Shown here piece by piece: positions 47,746 through 59,506 of a DNA stretch of 64,000 nucleotides (the stretch's first letter is position 1; each line of letters starts with the position of its first letter). This DNA comes from Acidobacteriota bacterium (GTDB taxonomy: Bacteria; Acidobacteriota; Terriglobia; UBA7540). The stretch covers positions 23,366 through 87,365 of the forward strand of contig CADDZC010000007.1 in assembly GCA_902812365.1 (NCBI GenBank), given 5' to 3'. Both the position numbers and the translations under genes were made by a program. The notes beneath the pieces were generated by a model. The model worked only from the letters and a program-made list of their open reading frames with translations. It did not search any database and was not told the DNA's origin.

Positions 47746-48876
47746 ATGGCGACAAGAACGTTGGCTTCGCAACGCGTCAGTCTCCGCCTGAGGTTCGCGG
47801 ACCGCTACGTGGGCATTCCGGTAGTCCGAACGATAGGGCTGCTGAAACGGCGAAGGCCGATGCCGCCCGATTTTCGTTCACTCGGATTACTTCAGACCGC
47901 CGCCATCGGCGATACGATACTTCTAGCCGGCGTCATCTCGGACCTGAAGCGACTTCTTCCCGGAAAGCGGATCGTTTTGTTTGTCGGTCCGAGCAATTAC
48001 GAAATTGCGCGGCTTCTCCAGGGTGTCGACGAAGTCGCCCGACTCCCTGTCAGCCGGCCTTTTCGAGCGATTCGCATGTTACGAAGAGCTCAAGTCGACG
48101 TGTTGTGCGATTTTGGCTCGTGGCCAAGAATCAACGCGCTTCTAGCGTGCTTTTCGGGCGCGGCCTTTACGCTGGGTTTTAGGACTTCTGAGCAGTACCG
48201 ACATTACACCTACGACGAAGCCGTTGAGCACTCTAGGGAAGTGCATGAAATCGAAAACTATCGTCGCTTGGTGAGCGCTCTGGGCGTGGATTCGAAATCC
48301 CCGCCCCGGATCAACCTCGAGCCCGGGGTTTTCAACCCCTTGAATGTAGGAACCTATGTCGTTTTTCACGCGTGGCCCGGGGGTTACAAGCGGTCCGCAA
48401 AGGAGTGGCCGGATCATCATTGGGTGGAGCTAGCTCAGAGGGTGAGCGGCCTGGGGTTGAGTATTGTTCTCACGGGGGGTGAGGATGATCGAGAAAAAGC
48501 GGAACGGCTGTGCAAGCGGATCGGCTCGGCGGTGAGCGCCAGGGTCGTTAATTTAGCCGGCACAATCAGCCTCGTTCAAACGGCCAGGGTGCTGCAAGAC
48601 GCCGCGGCGGTTGTCAGCGTCAACACCGGCATCATGCACCTGGCTGCCGCCGTAGGGGCCCTCGTCGTGGCCCTCAACGGGCCCGTTCCTGGAAGGAGGT
48701 GGGGGCCCGTCGGCGATCGGGCCATCTCGGTTGATGCGAGTGCCGACGGCTGCGGTTATCTTAATCTGGGTTTCGAGTATAAGAACCAGCGGGAAGACTG
48801 CATGGCCACGATTTTGCCGGGCCCCGTTTTTGAAGTCGTGAGAGCCAGGCTGGCGTCCTCGCTATCGACGACCTAG
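47746..48876 (+). CDS. GT9 glycosyltransferase (heptosyltransferase family)
   Basis: A 376-aa GT-B enzyme of the ADP-heptose:LPS heptosyltransferase family. Motifs are LGLLQTAAIGDTILLAGVI near residue 50, the mid-domain FHAWPGGYKRSAKEWP, LSIVLTGGEDD and VSVNTGIMHLAAAVGALVVALNGP with GRRWGPVG. It should transfer heptose to lipid A-core or a surface glycan, which fits the heptose genes around it. The ATG at 47746 lies 8 bases after hldE, so the two are cotranscribed. Confidence 0.9.
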   Translation: MATRTLASQRVSLRLRFADRYVGIPVVRTIGLLKRRRPMPPDFRSLGLLQTAAIGDTILLAGVISDLKRLLPGKRIVLFVGPSNYEIARLLQGVDEVARLPVSRPFRAIRMLRRAQVDVLCDFGSWPRINALLACFSGAAFTLGFRTSEQYRHYTYDEAVEHSREVHEIENYRRLVSALGVDSKSPPRINLEPGVFNPLNVGTYVVFHAWPGGYKRSAKEWPDHHWVELAQRVSGLGLSIVLTGGEDDREKAERLCKRIGSAVSARVVNLAGTISLVQTARVLQDAAAVVSVNTGIMHLAAAVGALVVALNGPVPGRRWGPVGDRAISVDASADGCGYLNLGFEYKNQREDCMATILPGPVFEVVRARLASSLSTT

Positions 48877-48928
48877 GCTGTTAACGAACCAGGCGAGACT
48901 AGCAGGGCGCGCCGTTCGTCCCGCGACC

Positions 48929-49936
48929 ATGATTCGGTCACCGATGCTGCCAAGAGCGTCCGCCTCTCCCCTGTTCCTGGGGATCGATGGTGGCGGAACG
49001 CGGACGACGGCGTGGCTGGCGGACGGTCAGGGATGCGTCCGGGCTCGAGCCGAGGCCGGGCCGTCAAATCCGTTAAAGGTCGGCGTTGAGTTGGCGGAAC
49101 GCGAGATCCTGACTGCCGCCGCGCGGGCCCTCCGCTCGGCACGCCGGCAGCAGCGGCTTCTCGCCGGCGTTTGTCTGGGACTTGCGGGAGCTGACCGCCC
49201 GGCCGTGCAGAGAAAAATGCTCCGGTGGTTACGCCGGGCGATTCCGGCGCGCTCTCATCTGGTCACCTCGGACGCGGCGATTACCCTTGAAGCGGCTCTG
49301 GGAGGCCAGCCAGGAATCGTCGTCATGGCCGGTACGGGCTCAATTGCGTACGGGCGCAGCGGCGACGGACGCGTCGGGCGATGCGGCGGCTGGGGTGTTC
49401 CATTTGACGACCAGGGTTCTGGCTACGACCTGGGGCGGAAAGCCGTGACCGCGGCGCTGCGAGCCTTTGATGGCCGGGGCCCGCAGACGGCGCTCGGGCT
49501 GATGGTTTGCCGCGCCCTCAAGCTGCGTGAAGTCACCGAGATCGTTGAACGCAGGCTGGCGCAGCATCAAATCGCCGCTCTGTTTCCGCTGGTCATCGAA
49601 GCCGCTCATCGCCGCGATACCGTCGCCCAGCGGCTTTTGGACGAGGGTGGGCGTGACCTCGCCGAGTTGGCGTGGACTCTGTTGCGAAGGCTGCCGCCGC
49701 TACCCACCCCCACGCGGGTCGTCTGCGCAGGCGGCGTTTTCGAAGCCAGTCCGGCGGTCCGCCGCCGCTTCGCAAAATATCTGCGGCCCCACGCGCCGCG
49801 CCTCCGGATTTCGATGCTGCAAGGCCGGCCGGTCGAAGGCGCGCTGGAGCTGGCGCGGAAGCATTATGAACGGGTGGCTGGAAGGCTGTCGCCGGTCTCC
49901 AGCGGATCCGTGAGGGTCTTCGACGTTCATCGTTGA
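48929..49936 (+). CDS. BadF/BadG-type sugar kinase (N-acetylglucosamine kinase-like)
   Basis: A 335-aa ASKHA-fold kinase: FLGIDGGGTRTTAWLAD (phosphate-1, Asp20), VTSDAAITLEAAL, VVMAGTGSIAYG and GGWGVPFDDQGSGYDLGRKA are the hallmarks of the eukaryotic-like GlcNAc kinase branch. It would phosphorylate GlcNAc or a related amino sugar. The last 4 bases overlap the start of the next gene (TTGA). Either ATG 48929 or 48944 could be the start; no clear ribosome site is visible. Confidence 0.85.
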   Translation: MIRSPMLPRASASPLFLGIDGGGTRTTAWLADGQGCVRARAEAGPSNPLKVGVELAEREILTAAARALRSARRQQRLLAGVCLGLAGADRPAVQRKMLRWLRRAIPARSHLVTSDAAITLEAALGGQPGIVVMAGTGSIAYGRSGDGRVGRCGGWGVPFDDQGSGYDLGRKAVTAALRAFDGRGPQTALGLMVCRALKLREVTEIVERRLAQHQIAALFPLVIEAAHRRDTVAQRLLDEGGRDLAELAWTLLRRLPPLPTPTRVVCAGGVFEASPAVRRRFAKYLRPHAPRLRISMLQGRPVEGALELARKHYERVAGRLSPVSSGSVRVFDVHR

Positions 49937-50988
49937 CCGCGCCCGGTACGCTGATGTCCTTGATGATGGAGGAGATTTTCGAGCAACCCAAGGCGTTGCG
50001 CCATACGCTGGAGTCTGAGCGCTGGCACGTCGAGGAATTCCGGCGCCTCGCCCAGCAGAAGCAGTTCCGCCTGATCGTGCTGGTGGCGCGGGGCACGTCC
50101 GACAACGCGGCGCTTTTCGGCCGTTACCTGCTGGAACTGACCACGGGCATCCCCGTATCGCTCGCCGCCCCCTCCATCCACACTCTCTACCACGCGCGGC
50201 TCCATCTCCGCCAAGCGCTCGTCATCGGCATTTCCCAGTCGGGCGAAGGAACCGATATCAACCGGGTGCTCAAATCCGCCCGGCGGCAAGGGGCCTATAC
50301 CGTCGGTATCACCAACGAGGCGAGCTCCCACATGGCCCGCATTGTCGACGACGTGTTCCTGGTGCGGGCCGGCAAACAGCGCTCCGTCGCGGCCACCAAG
50401 ACTTACACGGGCCAGCTTCTGGTGCTCTATCTGCTGGCCTCGGCACTGGGTTCCGTCGTCACTCTTCCTGCGGTCAGCGAAATCCCCGAGCGGGTTGAGA
50501 AGGCCCTCGGGCTCAAGGCGCAAATCGGCCAAATCGTTGAGCGCTATCGTTACATGCGCCAGTGCGTCGTGGTGGCCCGCGGCCTGAATTACGCCAATGC
50601 CTTTGAGCTCGCCTTGAAACTGATGGAAACGTGCTATGTGGTGGCCGAGCGGTTTTCCGCCGCGGATTTCCTGCACGGTCCGATTGCCATGATCGAGCGC
50701 GATTTCCCCGTTTTGCTGCTCATGCCGCCCGGCAAAGCTTTTCACGATCTGAGGCGACTCCTCGATCGTCTCCGCGGCCTGCGGGCGGAAGCCGTGGTTT
50801 TCTCGTCTCCGTCGGCCGTCATTCGCGGGGCGACGCGGGTCATCCGAGTGCCTGGATCCATGCCCGAACTTTATACACCCATTCCGTACATCATCCCCGG
50901 GCAGCTCTTCGCGGCCTTGCTCGCAGACGTGAAAAGCATCGACCCCGACAAACCGCGCTCGCTCCGGATGGTGACCAGAACGGTGTGA
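49933..50988 (+). CDS. GlmS-like SIS protein (glucosamine-6-phosphate isomerase/deaminase type)
   Basis: A 351-aa protein with two SIS domains and no N-terminal glutaminase, as in NagB-II/AgaS-type deaminases. Signatures are MMEEIFEQPKALRHTL, LVARGTSDNAALFGRYLLE, GISQSGEGTDINRVL, SVAATKTYTGQLL and SAADFLHGPIAMIE. It likely interconverts glucosamine-6-phosphate and fructose-6-phosphate. Coupled to the upstream GlcNAc-type kinase by a 4-base overlap, it suggests amino-sugar recycling, perhaps of cell-wall or glycan sugars. It converges with metH; no T-rich terminator is seen in the 103-bp gap. Confidence 0.87.
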   Translation: MTAPGTLMSLMMEEIFEQPKALRHTLESERWHVEEFRRLAQQKQFRLIVLVARGTSDNAALFGRYLLELTTGIPVSLAAPSIHTLYHARLHLRQALVIGISQSGEGTDINRVLKSARRQGAYTVGITNEASSHMARIVDDVFLVRAGKQRSVAATKTYTGQLLVLYLLASALGSVVTLPAVSEIPERVEKALGLKAQIGQIVERYRYMRQCVVVARGLNYANAFELALKLMETCYVVAERFSAADFLHGPIAMIERDFPVLLLMPPGKAFHDLRRLLDRLRGLRAEAVVFSSPSAVIRGATRVIRVPGSMPELYTPIPYIIPGQLFAALLADVKSIDPDKPRSLRMVTRTV

Positions 50989-51091
50989 TCGGGCCCGGCC
51001 AGGGTGGGCGAAGGAAGGCCTTCTCTGAGCGCTATCCAAGTGGGTTCGAGCTGGGCCCGGCATGACTGAAAGGTTGCCGGCCGCACGGCCC

Positions 51092-54817
<3,726 letters not shown>

Positions 54818-55125
54818 GGTTTTGAATACCTTTCTGTGTCGAGCGGTCATGGCCGGCGAGATCGGTCCCGATCTCCCCCCAACCGTGACCGGCGCGCTTC
54901 GCCGCGCCCCAAGCCTTCCTGCAGGCGGTGACGCCTGGCAATCTGCCTGGCGGGGTCTTTCTGGGGTCTGACCAAGGCGTCTTCGAAGGCTGACTTGCTT
55001 CCCACTCCAGACGAAGGCGAATCTCCTTTCTTTAGGTTACCACGGAACGCCCAAACTGGTAAGCTCAATACCGAAAAAAGCCCGCGGGTTCGATCCTCGC
55101 CGGGCCGCCAGGGAGGGTTGATGTC

Positions 55126-57414
55126 ATGCGCAGGAAGCTTAGGACCCATCTCTACCTTGCACTGTCTTGCTTGGTGTGCTGGCTTTCGCCAGGCTGGCAA
55201 GTTGCCTTTTCTCGGACCCCTGACTCGAGCTTTTTCCCCGTGGCGGTTTGGTATGGAGGCGGTAAGGTGCGCGCCCCGATGCTCGAGCGAATCGACGCCT
55301 CCAGCGCCGAGCGCTGGGGCAGAGACCTCGACCAGATCAAGTCGGTGGGATTCAATACGATTAAGTGCTGGGTGGACTGGGCGACAGCCGAGCCGGAACC
55401 CGGCCGATGGGATTTCCAAAATCTCGACTTGCTCCTTCGGCTCGCTCAGGAACGCGGCTTGCGCGTGATCGTGCAGGTTTACCTCGATTCTGCTCCAGAT
55501 TGGGTCGGGGCGCGCTACCCGGATGGCCGCTTCGTCGACCGCAGCGGCGCTGTGATCCAGTCACAGGCGGCGCCCGGATACTGTATGGACCACGACGGGG
55601 TGCGGGCGGAGATGGTGAGGTTTCTGGCGGCGCTTGCCCGGGAAGCGAACCGCTCCGCGGCACTCTATGGGTGGGACGTCTGGAGTGAACCGCACGTCAT
55701 CAACTGGGCAGACTTTCCTTATCTTCCCCAGGCGGAGTTTTGTTACTGCGCTTCCAGCCAGAATCGCTTCCGGGCCTGGCTCCGCGCTAAGTATCGGACA
55801 ATTGAGGCCCTCAATGCGGCCTGGTACCGCGGGTTTGCGCGCTGGGACGAGGTTGAGGCTCCTCGCTTTCCTACCATCCTGTCCTACACCGATTACCTCG
55901 ATTGGCGCGCCTTTATTGACGACAAACTGGCCGGCGACCTTAACACCCGCGTGAAGGCGATCCGCACTGCCGACCGCGTGCATCCCGTCACCAGCCACGC
56001 GGCCGTGCCCGGGCTGTTCACGTCTCCCGCCGACGGCTACGGCGAGCCGGACGACTGGAAAATGTCGTCGGCCGCCGATTACTTCGGCACGTCGCTGTAT
56101 CCCAAGCATTCGGAATCGGCGGTTCCGTGGTCATACCGGAAGCTTGCCGCCGCGCTCGATTTCACCCGCTCGGCCGGCCGCGCCTTCGGCAAAGGCTTCT
56201 GGATCGGGGAGCTTCAGGCTGGGCAGGGGGCGACTGGGATGCGGATTGTCGATCCGGTGAGCCCGCGCGAAGAAGTGTTGTGGATGTGGCAGGCGGTCGC
56301 TGGCGGAGCCAGGGAGATCGCCATTTATGCCTGGTATCCGATGAGTTCCGGTTACGAATCGAACGGCTACGGCTTGATTAACCTCGACGGAACACTGACG
56401 GAACGGGCCGTTGCGGCCGGCCGGGTGGCGCAGGTGATCGACCGCCGCGCGGCCGAGATCAATGCTTCACAACCGGCCCCGGCCGCTGTGGCTATCCTTT
56501 ACAACCGGCTCGCCTACATGGTCGGCGGTTCACAGCCTTCGCTTTCGCAACTCGGCAACGCCGCGCGCGATTCGCTGACCGGCCTGCACCGTGCTTTTTT
56601 CGAGCGGCACATTCCAGTGGATTTCGTGGATGACGGCGAGGTGGCCGCCGGGAGGCTTGGCGCCTATCGGATTCTCTTTCTGCCCTATCCGGTGATGCTT
56701 TCGCGTGAAGTCGCAAACGGGGTGCGGAGCTATGTGGAGAGCGGCGGCACGGCCGTGGCGGAAGCGCGTCTCGCCTGGAACGATGCGCGCGGCTTCGCCA
56801 GCGATGTCATTCCCGGCGGCGGTCTGTCGCGCGTCTTTGGAGGCCGCGAGAAAGTAATCCGACCGGTCGAGCGGGCTCCGATGCGCGTCGAAAGAGGCGC
56901 GGGTCTCGCCGGTCTCCCGAGCGGTAGCCTGATCCAGTCGGGAGCGTTTGAAGAAGACCTTGAACCCCTCGGCGCATCCCGCGTGCTCGCGCGTTTCGCC
57001 AACGGTCAGCCGGCGATCATCGAGAATCCCTACGGCCGGGGGCGGGCGATCCTGATCGGGTCGTTTCCGGGCCTGGATTACGAGCGTCGTCATGACGCCT
57101 CCACGGCGCGGCTCTTTCTGGCGCTCGCGCGCCAGGCCGGCGTGACGCCGCCGGTTGAAGTGTCAGGCGAAGGCGCGGAGCGGATCGAGGTGCGACGGCT
57201 GATCAGCCAGCGGGACGAAATTGCGTTCGTCTTCAACCACGCCTATGCGACCTCGCACGCCCGAATCGCCTTGAGCGTTCCTTGGGGCAAAGTGAGGGCG
57301 GAGGATTTCATCACCGGCAGGAGCATAGAGATCGCGCGCGAGGATGACAAGCTCATTTTTAAGCCCACCCTCGCCGGGAACGAGGTCGGGGTGTTCCGGA
57401 TATATCCAGAGTGA
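55126..57414 (+). CDS. Secreted GH42 beta-galactosidase
   Basis: A 762-aa glycoside hydrolase of family 42 with a signal peptide (MRRKLRTHLYLALSCLVCW). The barrel shows FNTIKCWVDWATAEPEPGRWDF near the start. The proposed acid/base is E188 in GWDVWSEPH and the nucleophile E362 in FWIGELQAG. An A4/trimerisation-type beta-galactosidase domain follows (AVAILYNRLAYM; LPYPVMLSREVANGVRSYVESGG). GGGAGGG precedes the ATG at 55126. Many GH42 enzymes are cytoplasmic; the signal here points to periplasmic or external galactan or galactoside breakdown. Confidence 0.9.
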   Translation: MRRKLRTHLYLALSCLVCWLSPGWQVAFSRTPDSSFFPVAVWYGGGKVRAPMLERIDASSAERWGRDLDQIKSVGFNTIKCWVDWATAEPEPGRWDFQNLDLLLRLAQERGLRVIVQVYLDSAPDWVGARYPDGRFVDRSGAVIQSQAAPGYCMDHDGVRAEMVRFLAALAREANRSAALYGWDVWSEPHVINWADFPYLPQAEFCYCASSQNRFRAWLRAKYRTIEALNAAWYRGFARWDEVEAPRFPTILSYTDYLDWRAFIDDKLAGDLNTRVKAIRTADRVHPVTSHAAVPGLFTSPADGYGEPDDWKMSSAADYFGTSLYPKHSESAVPWSYRKLAAALDFTRSAGRAFGKGFWIGELQAGQGATGMRIVDPVSPREEVLWMWQAVAGGAREIAIYAWYPMSSGYESNGYGLINLDGTLTERAVAAGRVAQVIDRRAAEINASQPAPAAVAILYNRLAYMVGGSQPSLSQLGNAARDSLTGLHRAFFERHIPVDFVDDGEVAAGRLGAYRILFLPYPVMLSREVANGVRSYVESGGTAVAEARLAWNDARGFASDVIPGGGLSRVFGGREKVIRPVERAPMRVERGAGLAGLPSGSLIQSGAFEEDLEPLGASRVLARFANGQPAIIENPYGRGRAILIGSFPGLDYERRHDASTARLFLALARQAGVTPPVEVSGEGAERIEVRRLISQRDEIAFVFNHAYATSHARIALSVPWGKVRAEDFITGRSIEIAREDDKLIFKPTLAGNEVGVFRIYPE

Positions 57415-57440
57415 CGACCGGCGAGGAGAGGTGAGGATCC

Positions 57441-57472
57441 CGGCCGCCCGCCGAACTCTCGATGGGCGGCCG
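57441..57472. terminator. Hairpin between convergent genes
   Basis: CGGCCGCCC (57441-57449) and GGGCGGCCG (57464-57472) pair perfectly over 9 bp with a 14-base loop. It lies in the 202-bp gap between convergent GH42 and lipase-maturation genes. There is no T-run on either side, so a bidirectional terminator is suggested only by strength and position. Confidence 0.4.
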
Positions 57473-57616
57473 TTGGAGAAGCGCCAGCGGCCGCAGGGAA
57501 TCCAACGGCGGGTTTCATCGAGTCGAACCCAGTTTTTCATCATCAACGCGGCTCTGCGAGTTCCGATCGGCCCCCATGCGCGGATCCCGGGGCGTCACCG
57601 CCCGACGCCGCCACGG

Positions 57617-59278
57617 CTACTCCGGCGGCCATTCGGTCGCGACGGGCTGGCCATTCGGGTCGAGTTCGACCACGGGACCATAAAGGCCCCGAAACTCCCG
57701 CCGCCACCACAGTCCAGTCCGGCGGCGAGTCGCCAGGTCCGTGAACCAGTACTGCCACCTGACCGTCCGCACCGCCAGCGGCGGCCGGTCGGGGAAGGGG
57801 TTCCCCGCGAAAAGCGACAGGACCGCAGGATCGTTGCGGAGCAGCAGCACTTCGGCGCGCGTCACCCACGGATACTCCCTCCAGCTACCGAGGGTGGCAA
57901 ACCACAGATTCCAGTCAAAACGCGGTTGATAGGGAGCGTAGCAGCGCGGAGCTTGACGGACGTCCTGAGGCTTGTACCGGAACGGATACGCCTCCCAATG
58001 GGTACCGTCGCGCGTGCCTTGGAACTCGATCTCATAGCGGGCGGTGGTCATGACGGCGAAGAGCCCGTACTGGTTGGCGATGCGAAACGGCTCCAGCACC
58101 GCGATCGGCAGGGTTGGGGCGGGAAAGCCCGGCACCGGAATCATCACCAGCAGGACTGCTGTGTCATAGAAAACCCAGCCGAGCAGAAATCCGGCGAGAA
58201 AGCGCCGGAGCCGAATTCCCCCGGCGATGGATAACGATTGACGATGGCCGGCCGCCCCTTGGCCGTCCTGAAGTTGCACATCGGCCTTTGCCGACTTCGA
58301 TGGCGGGACCTTGAGCCGGGAACTCAGCTTGTGCAAGAGCGGGCGCAGAATTCTGTCATCGAGCAGTAAAAATCCGAGCGCGAGGACGAAGTAGTTTAGA
58401 AAAGTCAGGTTGGCGGTCAGGATGATTCCGATCTGAAAGGGGGTGACCAGGCAGAAGCAGAGGATCTTGAGCGGGCGAGGCAGAAAGATCATCCACGAGA
58501 CGCCCAGCTCAATGATCAGCGTAGCGAGCGCGATCGCCGCCTGGACGCTGTGGGGCATCTGCTGCGCGTACCAGCCGATCCAGTTGGGCAGCGGACCGTT
58601 CTGGTAATAGTCATCCAGCGCCGTTAAGTGCCGCCAATGCGGATCGTGACTGAGGATTTTCACCAGCCCGGATTCGAAATAGATTGTGAACCAGAGCCAG
58701 CGGAGCATGGCCAGACTGGCGCGCGACGGCGGTTGGGTAATGCCGGGTCCCGGGCGGAATCCGGGCGGGGCGAAAAACAAGCTCAAGAAGCCCGCCGAAA
58801 GCAACATTCCATCCGACTGATAGCTCGAGAAGTCCTGAGCCGCGGTCACGAAGGACAGAAAGCAGGTAAGGCCAACGAGGATCATGCCGCGCGGCCAGAC
58901 GTTCACCACGAGAAGAAGGGAAGCCACGAGTCCGGCCCAGCACAGAAAAGCCAGCGCGTGGGTGCCGGCATTGAGCCACAGCAGTGTGGGAGCGTACCAG
59001 AATCTCAACCAGCCGAGCTGCGCGGCGACGCGGCGCAAGTAATCGCCGGCGGGCAGGATTCCCCGTGGGCCAATCAGGCCGTTAATTTGGAACAGGAGCG
59101 AGTAAAACGCCGAGCCGAAAATCAGTCCAAGCGCGCGCAGCCACAGCCAGCGGGGCCACAAGTGGCCGGGTTCGGAGGGATCGGGATCGAGAAGCCAGCG
59201 AACCAGGGAACCGGCCGTCCATCCCTTTGCTGCCGAGGGCGGCTCGTTGGGTGTCAGTCGGTAATGGTTGGTGGCCAC
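57617..59278 (-). CDS. Lipase maturation factor-like membrane protein
   Basis: A 553-aa protein resembling the lipase maturation factor (LMF1) family. Several helices are evident from about residue 40 to 420. Conserved stretches are FQINGLIGPRGILPAGDYLR, YQSDGMLLSAGFLSLFFAP, ARYEIEFQGTRDGTHWEAYPFRYKPQ and the C-terminal RFDWNLWFATLG with NPFPDRPPLAVR. In animals LMF1 folds lipases in the ER; bacterial members are uncharacterised. No lipase gene adjoins it. A fatty acyl-CoA ligase lies upstream on the same strand, about 230 bp away, in a gap that holds nothing else recognisable. Confidence 0.85.
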   Translation of the reverse strand: MATNHYRLTPNEPPSAAKGWTAGSLVRWLLDPDPSEPGHLWPRWLWLRALGLIFGSAFYSLLFQINGLIGPRGILPAGDYLRRVAAQLGWLRFWYAPTLLWLNAGTHALAFLCWAGLVASLLLVVNVWPRGMILVGLTCFLSFVTAAQDFSSYQSDGMLLSAGFLSLFFAPPGFRPGPGITQPPSRASLAMLRWLWFTIYFESGLVKILSHDPHWRHLTALDDYYQNGPLPNWIGWYAQQMPHSVQAAIALATLIIELGVSWMIFLPRPLKILCFCLVTPFQIGIILTANLTFLNYFVLALGFLLLDDRILRPLLHKLSSRLKVPPSKSAKADVQLQDGQGAAGHRQSLSIAGGIRLRRFLAGFLLGWVFYDTAVLLVMIPVPGFPAPTLPIAVLEPFRIANQYGLFAVMTTARYEIEFQGTRDGTHWEAYPFRYKPQDVRQAPRCYAPYQPRFDWNLWFATLGSWREYPWVTRAEVLLLRNDPAVLSLFAGNPFPDRPPLAVRTVRWQYWFTDLATRRRTGLWWRREFRGLYGPVVELDPNGQPVATEWPPE

Positions 59279-59506
59279 GGTGGCTGCACCCGACCAAGTG
59301 ATCTATGGCAGCTGCATCGGCGGGCGCCGGGACTCTGAGAAAAGTTTTAAAATCACTTCCCGACTTCCGGTTCCGCCATGCCCGCCTCTCCGCGCGCTCA
59401 TTTGGCGCGGGGCCGTCATGGTTCGACCAGACTGGGATGAGCTAGGCTTCGACGGCTGCCCCAACCGGCAGCGCTTGGCTGGCGCACTCCGAGCGCGCTC
59501 GACGAG

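Noticed and set aside
49927..51063. 378-codon open frame opposite the SIS gene
   Set aside because: Composition (Arg, Gly, His-rich) is that of a shadow frame, and the plus-strand gene has clear SIS motifs.
54851..55080. Possible cobalamin or SAM riboswitch before metH
   Set aside because: I looked for the B12-box and the SAM-I core on the minus strand and found neither; only weak GC-rich hairpins are present.
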